From the NCBI RefSeq assembly GCF_002078875.1, contig NC_034413.1:65778802-65842801 (forward strand): DNA of 64,000 bases. The letters are read 5' to 3'. Origin of the DNA: Numida meleagris (Eukaryota > Chordata > Aves > Galliformes > Numididae). A program made the translations under genes and the position numbers. Below are positions 49,524 through 60,100 of this stretch, piece by piece. The notes under the pieces were generated by a model. That model saw only the letters and a program-made list of their open reading frames with translations. It did no database searches and was not told the DNA's origin. Position 1 is the first letter of the stretch. Each line of letters opens with the position of its first letter.

Positions 49524-52500
49524 GTTTAAATAAGCAACAGAGCAGTATACAGACTAAAGTTGATTTACATTCATAGCAGTTTCTCAAGGCAATTTTTGGC
49601 TCATGTTTTGCAAGCTAAGTTTCTGTGATCCAAAAATGCCCCTGCCCTGAGCTTGCAAGCTTTAGATGGAGACAGAAGAACTCTTGCCTAAGGAAGAGCA
49701 ACGTAGCATATCTTATCACAAGACACTGTAATGAAACAAGGTCCATTTTCACTTAGGTAGGTAACTGCTCTCGGAAGGAGCAATAATTCTGTATACAATA
49801 AAGTTTCTGAAGAAGCAATGTATCGCAGTACTGCACTTCTCCTGTTTTAATTCCTTCAATTTATATTCCAGTCCTTACCTGCTGACATGAAGTATTGACA
49901 ACTTTTTGTTTATGTCACCTACCTAACACTGAAATATTCAAGTAATTATTACTTAATTTTGAGCACGTCTATAAAATATGTTATTTTTGTTTTACTTTGG
50001 TGTAATAGTTGTACAGCTCCTTTGCATAACTTTGTCTTTCATGCATGCATCTGCATATATTTATCTATACATGTGTGCATTAAGTGTTTTCGGAACTGTT
50101 AGGTTCCTGTGTTAGAAGTTAAGTTTTAACCCAGTGTCTTTTATTGCTGTCAACAAATTAGCTCACATCCAGTTCCTGGGCAGATACCCCTTGCGTGTCA
50201 GCATCAGAAATTGGTCTTTAAGAATACAGTTAATAATGTATTATCTTTAAATAGCTCCTGCATACATTTCTTCTTTTATAATATAGATTGCTAATTGTGG
50301 GAAAGAGACGACATGGCACTTTGCAGCAGGCAGTCATACAGTAACACCAGCAGGGTATTTCTGAGCTCTGTCACGTGCTGCTGTATCAGTAACACCAACT
50401 GTGGGAGATCCCTCGCTGTGGCATGCGAGGACACGGCTGACCTATATTTTCCTCCAGCTCTGTCTATCAGTGCTTGTTTGCTTTGTGAGAAACTGAGAAA
50501 CCAACCATGTGAAGGCGTACTGCTCCTTTTTCTGAAGAGAATACAACCATCTCCCATGTCACCATTTAGAATGATAACCTGTAGCATATACTGTAATTCC
50601 CAGCATAGGATAATTTGGTATCTGGTTTTAACAGCTAGCCACACTGGATTTTCATTTCTCCTACAAGTTTTCTGGCTAAGAAAGCATCATATAAGCATAC
50701 TTTCACTGCTGCCATTCATGAAAAGCTTTATCCTTGTAAAATCGAACCATTTGGCAACTTCCTGGAGGTATGTTTTTCTGCCTACTACATTCCCTACCAT
50801 CATCTTCATGAAATGTAGATCAAAGCAGGACTTTTTGCTCTAAAAGTAGCCGATAAATTTGCACCTGAACTGAATTTGAACTGAAAAATTCCCTGTATTT
50901 ATTTCTGATTGAAGTACAAAGTTCCTATTTTTGTTGTTGAAGAGGATAGTAATTGTTTAATACAACAGCATACTCCAAAATGTTGTGAAAGATGGGAGTT
51001 ACAACAAAAGTGCTTTGTCCAGAGGAGATAGAATTAAATGGAAAATCAGCCACGGTAGGTTGGGTTGCCCAGTGGACGAAATATTAGCATTTCACCTAAG
51101 AAACTGAAGTTAAATTGGCTTGGGCAGTATTTTTAAGGGAATAAGTTTGGTTTGTGCTGAATCTCCTGTGGACAATATGTCATGTTGGAGGGCTAGTGTG
51201 CACTGTGTGTCATAAATCAGTGTGACAGCGTCTAACACGGAGACTGAACTTACTCTTGCTTGTCTTTGTCTTAGGAGCAGAAGAACACAGAGGATTGATG
51301 CCTTAGTTGTTCCTTGGCAGCAGTTTTAATCTTGTTTTTCTTTTTTTCCCCTCCTTTCTCATTTTAGAACATTTCTATTTCTTTTCCACAGAATTTTGTG
51401 GTGGAATTTGTTCTCAGTTTTAAGTTCACAGTCATTGTAGAAGCTAAATACAGCATAACAGTTAAAATAAGCAGGTAGGTTTTGTTTAATTTGAACAAAT
51501 AGGGGATATTCAGAGTAAAAGATGTTGGCCTGTCTTCACCCGGAGATGGGAAAACACAGCTATATGGCATCATGCATTTTAGCACACGTGACTTAGTCTT
51601 CAGAAATGGTGAATTACAGAGAGGTATCACCTTTCTTGTTTTTGACAAGTTAGAGGTGTTAACATGTTTCCCTTTACTCCTCTCTCTTTTATAATTTCTG
51701 TGTGTACAAAATTAAGTTTCCAGAATAGCATTCCATTGATTGCAAAACAATGTTTGCTATAATAGGAGATATGAGCATGGAAATTTCTTTTGAAATAGAT
51801 TCCAAGTCAAGTAATGAAATTAATTAGAATAATTTACGATTCTGTGGAACCTGACATTTAGTGGTCTCAAAACTTTTTGAAGTAGGAGCACAACAAGATA
51901 TTGGCATTAAACAGGAGTGTGTTACGCAGGAGGCAGTGTCTGTGTGGGTCTCATACAGGCCTCTATGCTTTCTTCTTCTGGGCTTACTCTGCTGTGGATG
52001 GATCTCCAGCTTGGTAATTGAGATTCTGGTCACCTTTTCGGTTTTCTGGTGGACAGCACCATCTTTTAGAAGGACTGAATTTTCTTATAAAATGATAGAA
52101 GTTTCTGTTTGTCCTCGGTGTAAAGGCTGCTTAAATTCAGCTGTTTGGTTTTATTCTAAGAGGAAGGGGATTTTTAAAGATGGTCTGACACACCTGCATG
52201 CTGTGACTGCATTCTGGCTTTCAGAGCAGAATGTTCCTACCTCTGTACAAAGTGTATGATTTTGCAGTTTCTGGCTCTTTTATGAATAAGAGACAGTAAT
52301 TTGAAATGAAGTTGCCATTCAAACAGGGAGAATGGACAAGAAGCTGTATGCTGTCAGAGCTACAGAGAAGCCCAGCAATGCTCAGGCACCTCTTGCATTA
52401 TGATCCTGAAAATAACCCTGGTCTTGCCTTCTTCAGTATTTAATATAGCTGTGTTGTTCCATGTACAGCAGTTACCATTGATTAATACTTAACAAGTGTT

Positions 52501-53275
52501 AACATTTTTTCCTGGTGCAGACGTTTCTTGTGGCCATTTCCCAGAAATTACACCCATATCGTGTGTAAAGTTTGCTTTGCTTTATGCAGGGTGGCTGATC
52601 AATAGATTCAGAAATTGATTTCATTTTCTTTTTATGTTATTTAATTGGTTTCCTCCTCCAAGACAGCAGAATGAAAGTGAGAACTACCTGCTGTATTCCT
52701 CTTCACATGACTGCAAGGATTGTGCTGAGATTCCACCAGCTAAATGTGTGCATTTGAACTGCAAGCTGAATACATGAATCTCACATCTTTTCTAGGTGAC
52801 AGCATCAGGATCATCAGCATTACCAAACTGCTGGCTGGAATATAAAGCACTTTGTGATTTTGGGTTTTAAAGCCCAATTACAGCTTTCTGAGTGATTGCA
52901 GAGACAACCCCTGTGTCAGGGAGGTCTGTTGTTTGGAAGAGCTGTTTTCCAGAAGTTGAAATTCATTCTGGTCACATGCAGGATGGTTTGGGGAAAGGAA
53001 GAAGATATTGTCTTCATTGTATAACTGTGCAGGGCTGGCCCTGCCTCCTGGGGTGCCCGTTGTAGCAGGCACACTAAGAAAGCAGCTGCACTTACAGCTC
53101 TCTGGGAGAGCACAACATGGAGCCTGTGCAAGATTGGGAGCACACACATTTGCATTCCCAGTGAAGGATTTTATATCTGCTGGGGCGGAGGTGCCCTCTG
53201 AGCCAATGCCACTGGTGCACCATGTTGAAGGAGCCTGGGCACCCTCCTGCCCAAAGTCCCCATCCCCAGCAGTAC

Positions 53276-53528
53276 GTGCAGGTCTGGGGAGAGACAATAT
53301 CAGAAGGACATAAACTATCAGCCTCCAAGGGAGGGCTGTGAAGATGGGGAAGGGTCTGGAGGGCAGGATGTGTGAGGAGTGGCTGAGGTCCCTTGGTTTT
53401 TCAGCCCGGGGAAGAGGAGGCTGAGGGGAGGCCTCTTGGCAGCTGCGGCACCTGGCAGGGAGCAGATGGGCAGGCATTAACCTTATGGGTTCCTTCCCAC
53501 CTGGGATATCCTGTGGTTCTGTGATGAT
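53276..53528 (+). mobile_element. Truncated, internally deleted avian CR1 retroposon
   Basis: Seen: the run contains the CR1 body signatures CAATATCAGAAGGACAT, AAGATGGGGAAGGGTCTGG, GAGGAGTGGCTGAGGTCCCT and GAAGAGGAGGCTGAGGGGAG in the expected order. It then jumps at about 53482 to the CR1 3' end, TGGGTTCCTTCCCACCTGGG followed by ATATCCTGTGGTTCTGTGAT. Known: this is the end of the reverse-transcriptase ORF and the short 3' UTR of CR1, the dominant LINE of birds, usually 5'-truncated and ending in an 8-mer repeat of the ATTCTATG type. Inference: about 300 bp between the two parts was lost after insertion. No intact coding frame remains. The sequence is moderately diverged from remembered consensus, so the copy is not recent. 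The 5' boundary is approximate. Confidence 0.88.
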
Positions 53529-54750
53529 GTAAAGATGGTGACATCTTTCTGCTATAAATAAGCGTGTTGCAGGCTATAGCCACCCATAGAAAAACTGAAG
53601 ACGAGTGGATTTTTATGTATTAATGAAATGCAAATGGGTAGATTCTTCTGCATATAGATGCATATTCTGTCCTGTCTAATTTTATTTACTGCTTCTCACT
53701 TGAGGAGTGCATAAATCAGCAGTCCTGTGTAGTCTGTTGTGATATATTACTTAATTAAAAGTTATGAAGGCTTTTAATCCTTGATATAATTAATATTATT
53801 TTTGAGTCAGCCATTTCCCGTATTTTAACTTAGCTGGGAGAGATGCATTATGTTATAAAGGAAGCATTCTCTGAATCGTTGTGCTCACTAACAGGTGTGG
53901 CACACAACAGTGTCTCAGATGTTCCAGATTGGGTTTGGAATTTCAACTCAGCACCAAAGATAATTAACTGTTACTGCACCTAGGGAAGTTTATGTAGCAT
54001 TGATTATAGTTTGATAGCAGGTACAGTCTATATGTCTGTTAGAGTCATGGATTAGTTTTAGAGGGGATGAGATTCACTTGTGGTTTCACAGTAAACAGAT
54101 TTTAGCTACGCTTCAGTAATTTAAAAAGTATTCTTAAAATGGTTATTTATGTTCTAATAGAGTCTTAATTTAGTGTTCTATATTAGTGTGATCATTAGGT
54201 GATATATATTTTTTTTTAGTTGGCAGGTTATGGTATTATTTTTCCCTTAATTCAGGTTGTAACTGCCATGCATTTCTTCTCCACAAGAGTCAGCATTAAA
54301 AAATTGGTGTAGTATGAAAAGTATGTGATTTTTGTGCAGCAGAGATGGCTAGCTTGAGAAATTCTGCAAAATTTGAAAAAATATTAATGGAATGATTTTG
54401 AGTTGCGTGCTTCAGAGGAGTCACCCAGCTGGCATTTTGCTGTGTTTTGCTCTCTCATTCTCAAATGTTAATCTTTGTACGTTGAAAGCATGTGCCAGTT
54501 TCATCAGAAGAGCTTTGAGATTTCGAGGGAATGTTGGTATCCAAACTTGGCATTACAGATTCCATATCAACTTTTCATAAGACTTGATGTCAGTTTGGAT
54601 TTCATTGATGGGAAGAGGGTTTTTGCAGAAATAATCATTTCCTATAGCTGGGAGTCAGCTGCCCTCTGTTGGTTGGTTCAGCTTTGCTGTGGTTTGTGTT
54701 TCTTGTGATGACTTGGGATGGGTGAGAAAAGCTTCCCCTGGTTCCAGCTG

Positions 54751-54775
54751 CCGGTGATGTGTTGAACATCACTGG
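54751..54775. repeat. 10 bp hairpin with one G-T pair
   Basis: CCGGTGATGT, loop GTTGA, ACATCACTGG. Nine Watson-Crick pairs and one G-T pair, with a 5 nt loop. Function unknown. Confidence 0.85.
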
Positions 54776-57700
54776 GGTCCCTCCGGTAACACACCTCTGC
54801 TGAATGTGTGGCGTATCTCTAATGAACCGCTCTGCTTCTCTTAGCCTGTCTTTAAATTCTGAGTCGTCACCTTTGAGAATAGAATTATTATTAATTAGTA
54901 TGAACTTTGGCAATTAAAAATACTGGGCTGAATACTGTCTGCCAGCTCTGCTGGTCAATCTACATCAAGAATTTATTCTGACATCTGTTAAGACTCGGTG
55001 TCCTTGATTTTCTAATAAGTTAGTTTTAAATTATGACTCTACTAAATAAAGATGAGAATTTTTCCTTCTCTGAGTGAGTGATATTAAGTGGTTCATGAAC
55101 TTTCTAATTAGCTACCAGGCATAAGTATATTTTCATTAATGTCCTGGAAAGTCAGTAAAAAGAGTAATGTCGAAAAATAGTGAGGTTTAGCAGTCTCTTC
55201 TAAGTAAGGCTTTGGAAAGTAATGAAAGTCAAGTCGGATTCTTCTTTTAGAATGTCTTTTCACTGGTGAAAATAATAAATAGGCATTTGTTGATGCTCTT
55301 AGGTAATGCCCTATATGGTATACGGGATTTCGTCTTTTCATCCACATGCAGTGATACGCTGGGGCTCAAGCCTGCAAAGCGTGAAACACCTTTGGCTTCC
55401 TTGATTTCCAGTGGGGATTCTGCACACCTCCTACTTTAGCCAAGTCCTCAGAGTGTGAGGAGCCCTGGGCTCCCAGGTCCACATTTTCACACAGTGTGGG
55501 AGTTCAGCTGAAGTGGATGCACTTCCCTGAGGCACCTCAGAAAGCTGGTTTTGATTGTGGTGGGAGTGCTTAGCAATCTGTAGGTCTGACAAGAAGGCCT
55601 TTGTGAGTGTACACATTTCCCAAATTTCTTAAAATAAATCCAGTCTGTTCCTTTAATTTAGATTCAGTTTACTCACAAGTGGCCATCTGGAATATAGATT
55701 TCTATATGTAAATCATTCTCTTGGCAGCTCGGTAGTAGTATCTGTGCTGCTATTAATGCAGTTTTTAAGGAATTTCTTCTTTGTAACTGTGGCTCTGGAC
55801 CTGAGTCAAAACACACAAGCCAAATTTTTACCCATCATATATATATAACCTCCTTTGCAAGAACTTAAATCCGAGCTTTCAGTCTAAATTGTAAATGTGG
55901 ATTTTAATGTAAATTTATGTCTAGGCCTGGGGGTGTTCATTTTTGTTAACATGATACATATTTTTGATAACGCTTCCGTCCCAGCAAAACAGCACTTTAA
56001 ATGGTGTTTTGGTTCAGTGTATCATTTCGTTAGAATTTGCAGTACAGGATGTAATGACATTGCTTTTTAAGAAGGCTCAGATCTCGTGCATGCCTGCTGC
56101 AGGGCGCAGCGATTTGCTTCTGCGAGTGGCAAAAGGGAATGAGAGCCGATGCTGGGATCAGGCTGCACGTTTGGGGCATTACATTTGTAAATGCGTGGAC
56201 GTTTGTTTTTTCCTTTCACGTGGCTTTCCCCCAACTAATAGCTGGTTGTAAAGCTGGATGGTAAATGAGCAGATTTATATTTGTTGGAACACAAACATCA
56301 GCGAGTACTTTAGCAACTAGAGTAGCAATAGATATTCATTAGAAAATCCATCGGAGAAATCAATTATACTTTGAGTTTGTCTTGTTGAGAGAATGGAAGT
56401 ACTTGGTCTGTGTGAAGGCATTACTTGAGCAAGCAGCAGGTGGGCAGACAAAATGGGCTTTCTGGATAGTCTCACAGGTGAGTAAAATAATAAGAAAAGA
56501 TTAATTTTCTATCCCTTGTGTTCCCAAAGCAACCATTGACAAAACAAGTAGTTTTTGAAAGTGAGAGATGGGAGATTGTATCTTGCAGTGTGTACTACAT
56601 ATACAGCTCATCGGTCCCGAGGAAGAAAAGCAATGATTAACCTTGATCAGATTAAACATTTGCATATAAAAGAGGTTTTTCTTAATATTCATTTCAGGTC
56701 AGTGTTTGATAAATGACTTGCAGATTTTCATCAGCATTCTGGTGTCTTAATTTTTGTAGAGTAAACGTCCTCTCTGGAGCTGTGTGCAAACAGCAGCGTT
56801 TTCAGTGTAGTAATGTATCATGCAGGAAATGCTAAGTACAAGTTGGATTTTTGTGCTAACCACGAAAATTAAACCCAGCCAGAGGAGGAGAAATATTTTT
56901 TAAGCTTAATTTCCTTTCTTTTCCTCACCCTGTAGTAGTAATGTAGTGTACCACCATGTCTGAGAGGTCAGCATGGGAAGATGAGGAGTTTTGTGAGCCC
57001 TTCAGACACGTGTTACCTGGTACAAAGAAGTGAAGGGTTTATTGTTTGAGAGCAAAATATTGACTTTAAACAGATTTCTGTTACTTCGTATGCTATAGCT
57101 TTTTTCAAAAAGGAGTAATAATCCTTTCTAGAAGGTCCACACCTGTTTGTTACATCCCTGGGTAAAAAGTCATCCTTAGCTGGAAGAAAAGACAAATAAT
57201 CAGCACCTGACAGGTGATGCAAAAAAAAAAAATGTTTAAAACCAAGAGTATTTAGCTATCTTTAAAACTGGATGTGGCTGTTTTCTCGCTGTTGTGCCTT
57301 GCTGTTGCTTTCCAGGCATTACTTAAGCTGTGCGGAACGGCACCAGATAGTGACGGCTGTATTGCTCCAACCAAATGTTAGCCCTGTCATCTCTGGCCAA
57401 ACTCCCATCATTTAATTAAATAAAGGCAAATTCCAATTAACTTTGAAGACGCCCACGACTGGCCCAGCATTTTTAGAAAGCAGTGTCAGTGTACTCAACG
57501 TTTCCCTTTCGTCTGTCTGTTCGGAGGAGGTGGGCCCTTTGATACAAGCCACACATGGAGCCCATTGAGTGGCCTCCCTGTAGAACAGCCGCGTGTTCCA
57601 TGCCCTGCCCTCATGCATTCTGCTGGATTCTGCTCTTGTTGCAGACTGCGTAACAGATGAAGTTTGACTCTAAAAACAGAGGGGTAGTTTTTTGGCTCAA

Positions 57701-58602
57701 ACGGATGTTTGTCAATGGAGTGAACAGTGAAAGGGAGCAATCAGTCTCCACATGCTTCCCTGAAATTGGTCCAGCAGCGTTTGCAGCACTATCGCAACAT
57801 ATTTGAAATGGTGAGATAGGGAACATTTGTTACTTCAAAAAGATTGTGGCGGTTGTGAGGGGAGAATACAAAAGTTTGGAGCGTGTCAAAGTCGGACACG
57901 TGTAAAATGCTGCCTGGATTGTATTGCAAGCACCTAAAGACAGCGTGCTTCCCTGCTTCCCAGGACAGAGCCACGGCAGAACTGAGTGAACCCAGAGATA
58001 ATTATAAAAAAATAACTCTATTTAATGTCACGTACAAGTGTTGCAAACGTCTGTTCTTTACATTTCAGCCATTCACTTAAACTGAAGCTTAGGTACAGGA
58101 GTATCCCAAGTTCAGTGGTAGAAACTTTGTTTTAGTTCGTTTTAATTGAGGTATATAGGTTGCAGTGTGTGAACAGACTGCTCAGGGAAGGCCTCCACTT
58201 TTCAGCATTACCAGGTAAAACTTGCTGGCTTTTATTGTTACATTTCATGTGTACAAGGTTAATGAAATTACAAAAAGTAATTAAAGAAAAACCTAATGAA
58301 ATTAAGAAAAATCTAATCTGATAATGGACAATTTTAGTAATTTTAAAATGTTTGTAAGAAGAATGAAGGGGAATCCTTCCATTAAATATTAACTTTTCCC
58401 CCCTATTTCCATTAAATTAAATTGATTAATACCCCTAACAACTGTATGGAAGGCAGCCAGCCTCGCTGGTGGCCTGAGCTGCAGCTGTGCTGGCTCCTGG
58501 CACTCGGTGCTGCACTGTTGGGAAAGGAGGAAGCATTTTTGGCCTAGAGGCAGTTACAAAGAACAGGTATCTTTTTTAGAATTACATTTTGGAACAAGCT
58601 GT

Positions 58603-58625
58603 AAAAAAAAAAAAAAAAAAAAAAA
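58603..58625 (+). repeat. A23 homopolymer
   Basis: Twenty-three consecutive A after GGAACAAGCTGT. It could be the tail of a retroposed sequence, but no AATAAA and no recognisable element precedes it. Confidence 0.9.
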
Positions 58626-59590
58626 GATTGTTTTAATCATTTTAGATTAGTCATTGCTTAAGTCAGTTTTATCTTTTCTTTGATATCACAGAACTACCTA
58701 AACCCAGTTGTTAAGTGTGAAAGACAGAACCCAATTCATTACCTCCTTCTAGTCAAAGGTCAAATTTTCAGTGGTCTAGAATTTAATTTGCATTTAATTC
58801 AAGGTTTCATCAAGATAATTGTCTGTTTGGTTCACTCCTCTAATTGAACGTTTGCAAGAAAATTAGTGTCTGATCACCCCTGGGTGAGGGGAGGTGCAGC
58901 ACTATTGCACTGCGGTTTTCCAGCTTCACCTCGGAAATGCTTGCAGTGTTTTCACAGGACACAGAGCTCCTTTCTCTGGTGTAGTCACAGAAGTTGCAGG
59001 CTGTACTGGCAGCTGAAAACATTATTGTAGTCTGCCTTGGCATTAGGCAGATTGTCTGCATTACTCCCGTGAAAACTGATCCATCCTCTCTTATTTAACA
59101 ACCTTGTAGTTCCCAGGCTGAATGGATGGGTATTTTTTCTGTCTCGTCTCTGCTGAAGTTTCCATTAGTAGCAAAAGCTCTGCTCTCTGGTATTTTACTG
59201 CCCTGCAGGTGTTTTGGGGAGAAAACAGCTCTGTTCTCTCATCATCAGAGCCATCCCTTGCAGCTTGCAGTCTCCAGACACCAAACCCTTCCAGCCTCTC
59301 CTTGCAAGATGGGAACTTCATTCTCACAATCCGATATTTCTCTTCTGCAGTTGTTTCTGCCTGCATGTGAGAAAGTAAGCGCACAGATCTGCACGCAGTA
59401 CACCACTGAGGGTCTTAGAAGGGTTTGTGAAACACCAGTAATTGCATCCCGTTTTGTAGGGAAATTCTAACAGAATGCCTTCCTGCCCTGCATTTTCTTT
59501 CTTCTTTTGTGGTCACGTCACAAACTATTTCATCCAGTGTTCTGCCTGGACACTTTTTCCTCAGGCTGACCTCTGAGGGTGTAGCAGATT

Positions 59591-59607
59591 TTGTTGTTGT
59601 TGTTGTT
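59591..59607 (+). repeat. TTG microsatellite
   Basis: Five full TTG units plus a partial one, followed by ATTAG. Possibly an A-rich or AAC-type tail in the minus orientation, near the decayed LINE. Confidence 0.85.
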
Positions 59608-59714
59608 ATTAGTTCCCAAACACGCGATTTTTGTAGTGAATCACAGCCTCTCTCTGCTACCCAATCCATGCATCACATGGCTCTTCCTTCACACTGTCCC
59701 ATATCTCTCTATCT

Positions 59715-60100
59715 GTCTAAAGATGGCACTTAGCTTCATCAGTAAACTTTCAGCAGGACTGTAACAGTTTGTGTGCTGGTGTAATTGGTGAAATATTAAA
59801 CAAGACTGGCTTTAAGACCAGTCCTTCAGCAGTGATGGCTAATAACTTCCCTCCAGCCCGATGCTTCCCATTTAATGTCACTGCAACTCTCCTACCTCTA
59901 GCACTTTCATGCCAAGTTAAATTTTTTGTACTAATCCCCATCTTCTTCAATTCAAGTAATAACTTCCCAGATGACACCGTGGTAAAGCTTTGCTAAAATC
60001 AGGCAGATGAGACCTGTTTCATTTCCTTTGGCCAGAAAGGGAGTTTCCTTCTCTAAGAAAGATATCAGATGCTTCACCTGCATTAAAACAAAGTGGTATT
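59715..60100 (-). mobile_element. Ancient decayed LINE reverse-transcriptase fragment (CR1/L3-like)
   Basis: Seen on the minus strand, reading from high to low coordinate: LISFLEKETPFLAKG (about 60080-60035), a DFSKA string at about 59986-60000, then TVSSGKLLLELKKMG (ending about 59936), then RGRRVAVTLNGK and LVLKPVLFNI (about 59796-59825), a stop, and KFTDEAK (about 59728-59748). Known: CR1/L3-type reverse transcriptases carry the same blocks in the same order, namely a DFSKAFDTV box, a GPVLFNI box and an FADDTK box. The middle part stays open while two single-base losses near 59980-60000 shift the frame just before it. Several catalytic positions are changed (FADD has become FTDE, and the Asp after SKAF is lost), so this is a dead relic. 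Family assignment beyond CR1-clade LINE is uncertain. The flanks at 59.1-59.7 and 60.1-60.9 kb may belong to the same insertion but show no clear blocks. Confidence 0.78.

Noticed and set aside
52878..53477. 199-codon minus-strand ORF, the longest in the window
   Set aside because: Its upstream part lies over the GC-rich CR1 fragment in antisense; no protein signature and no splice or start context of note.
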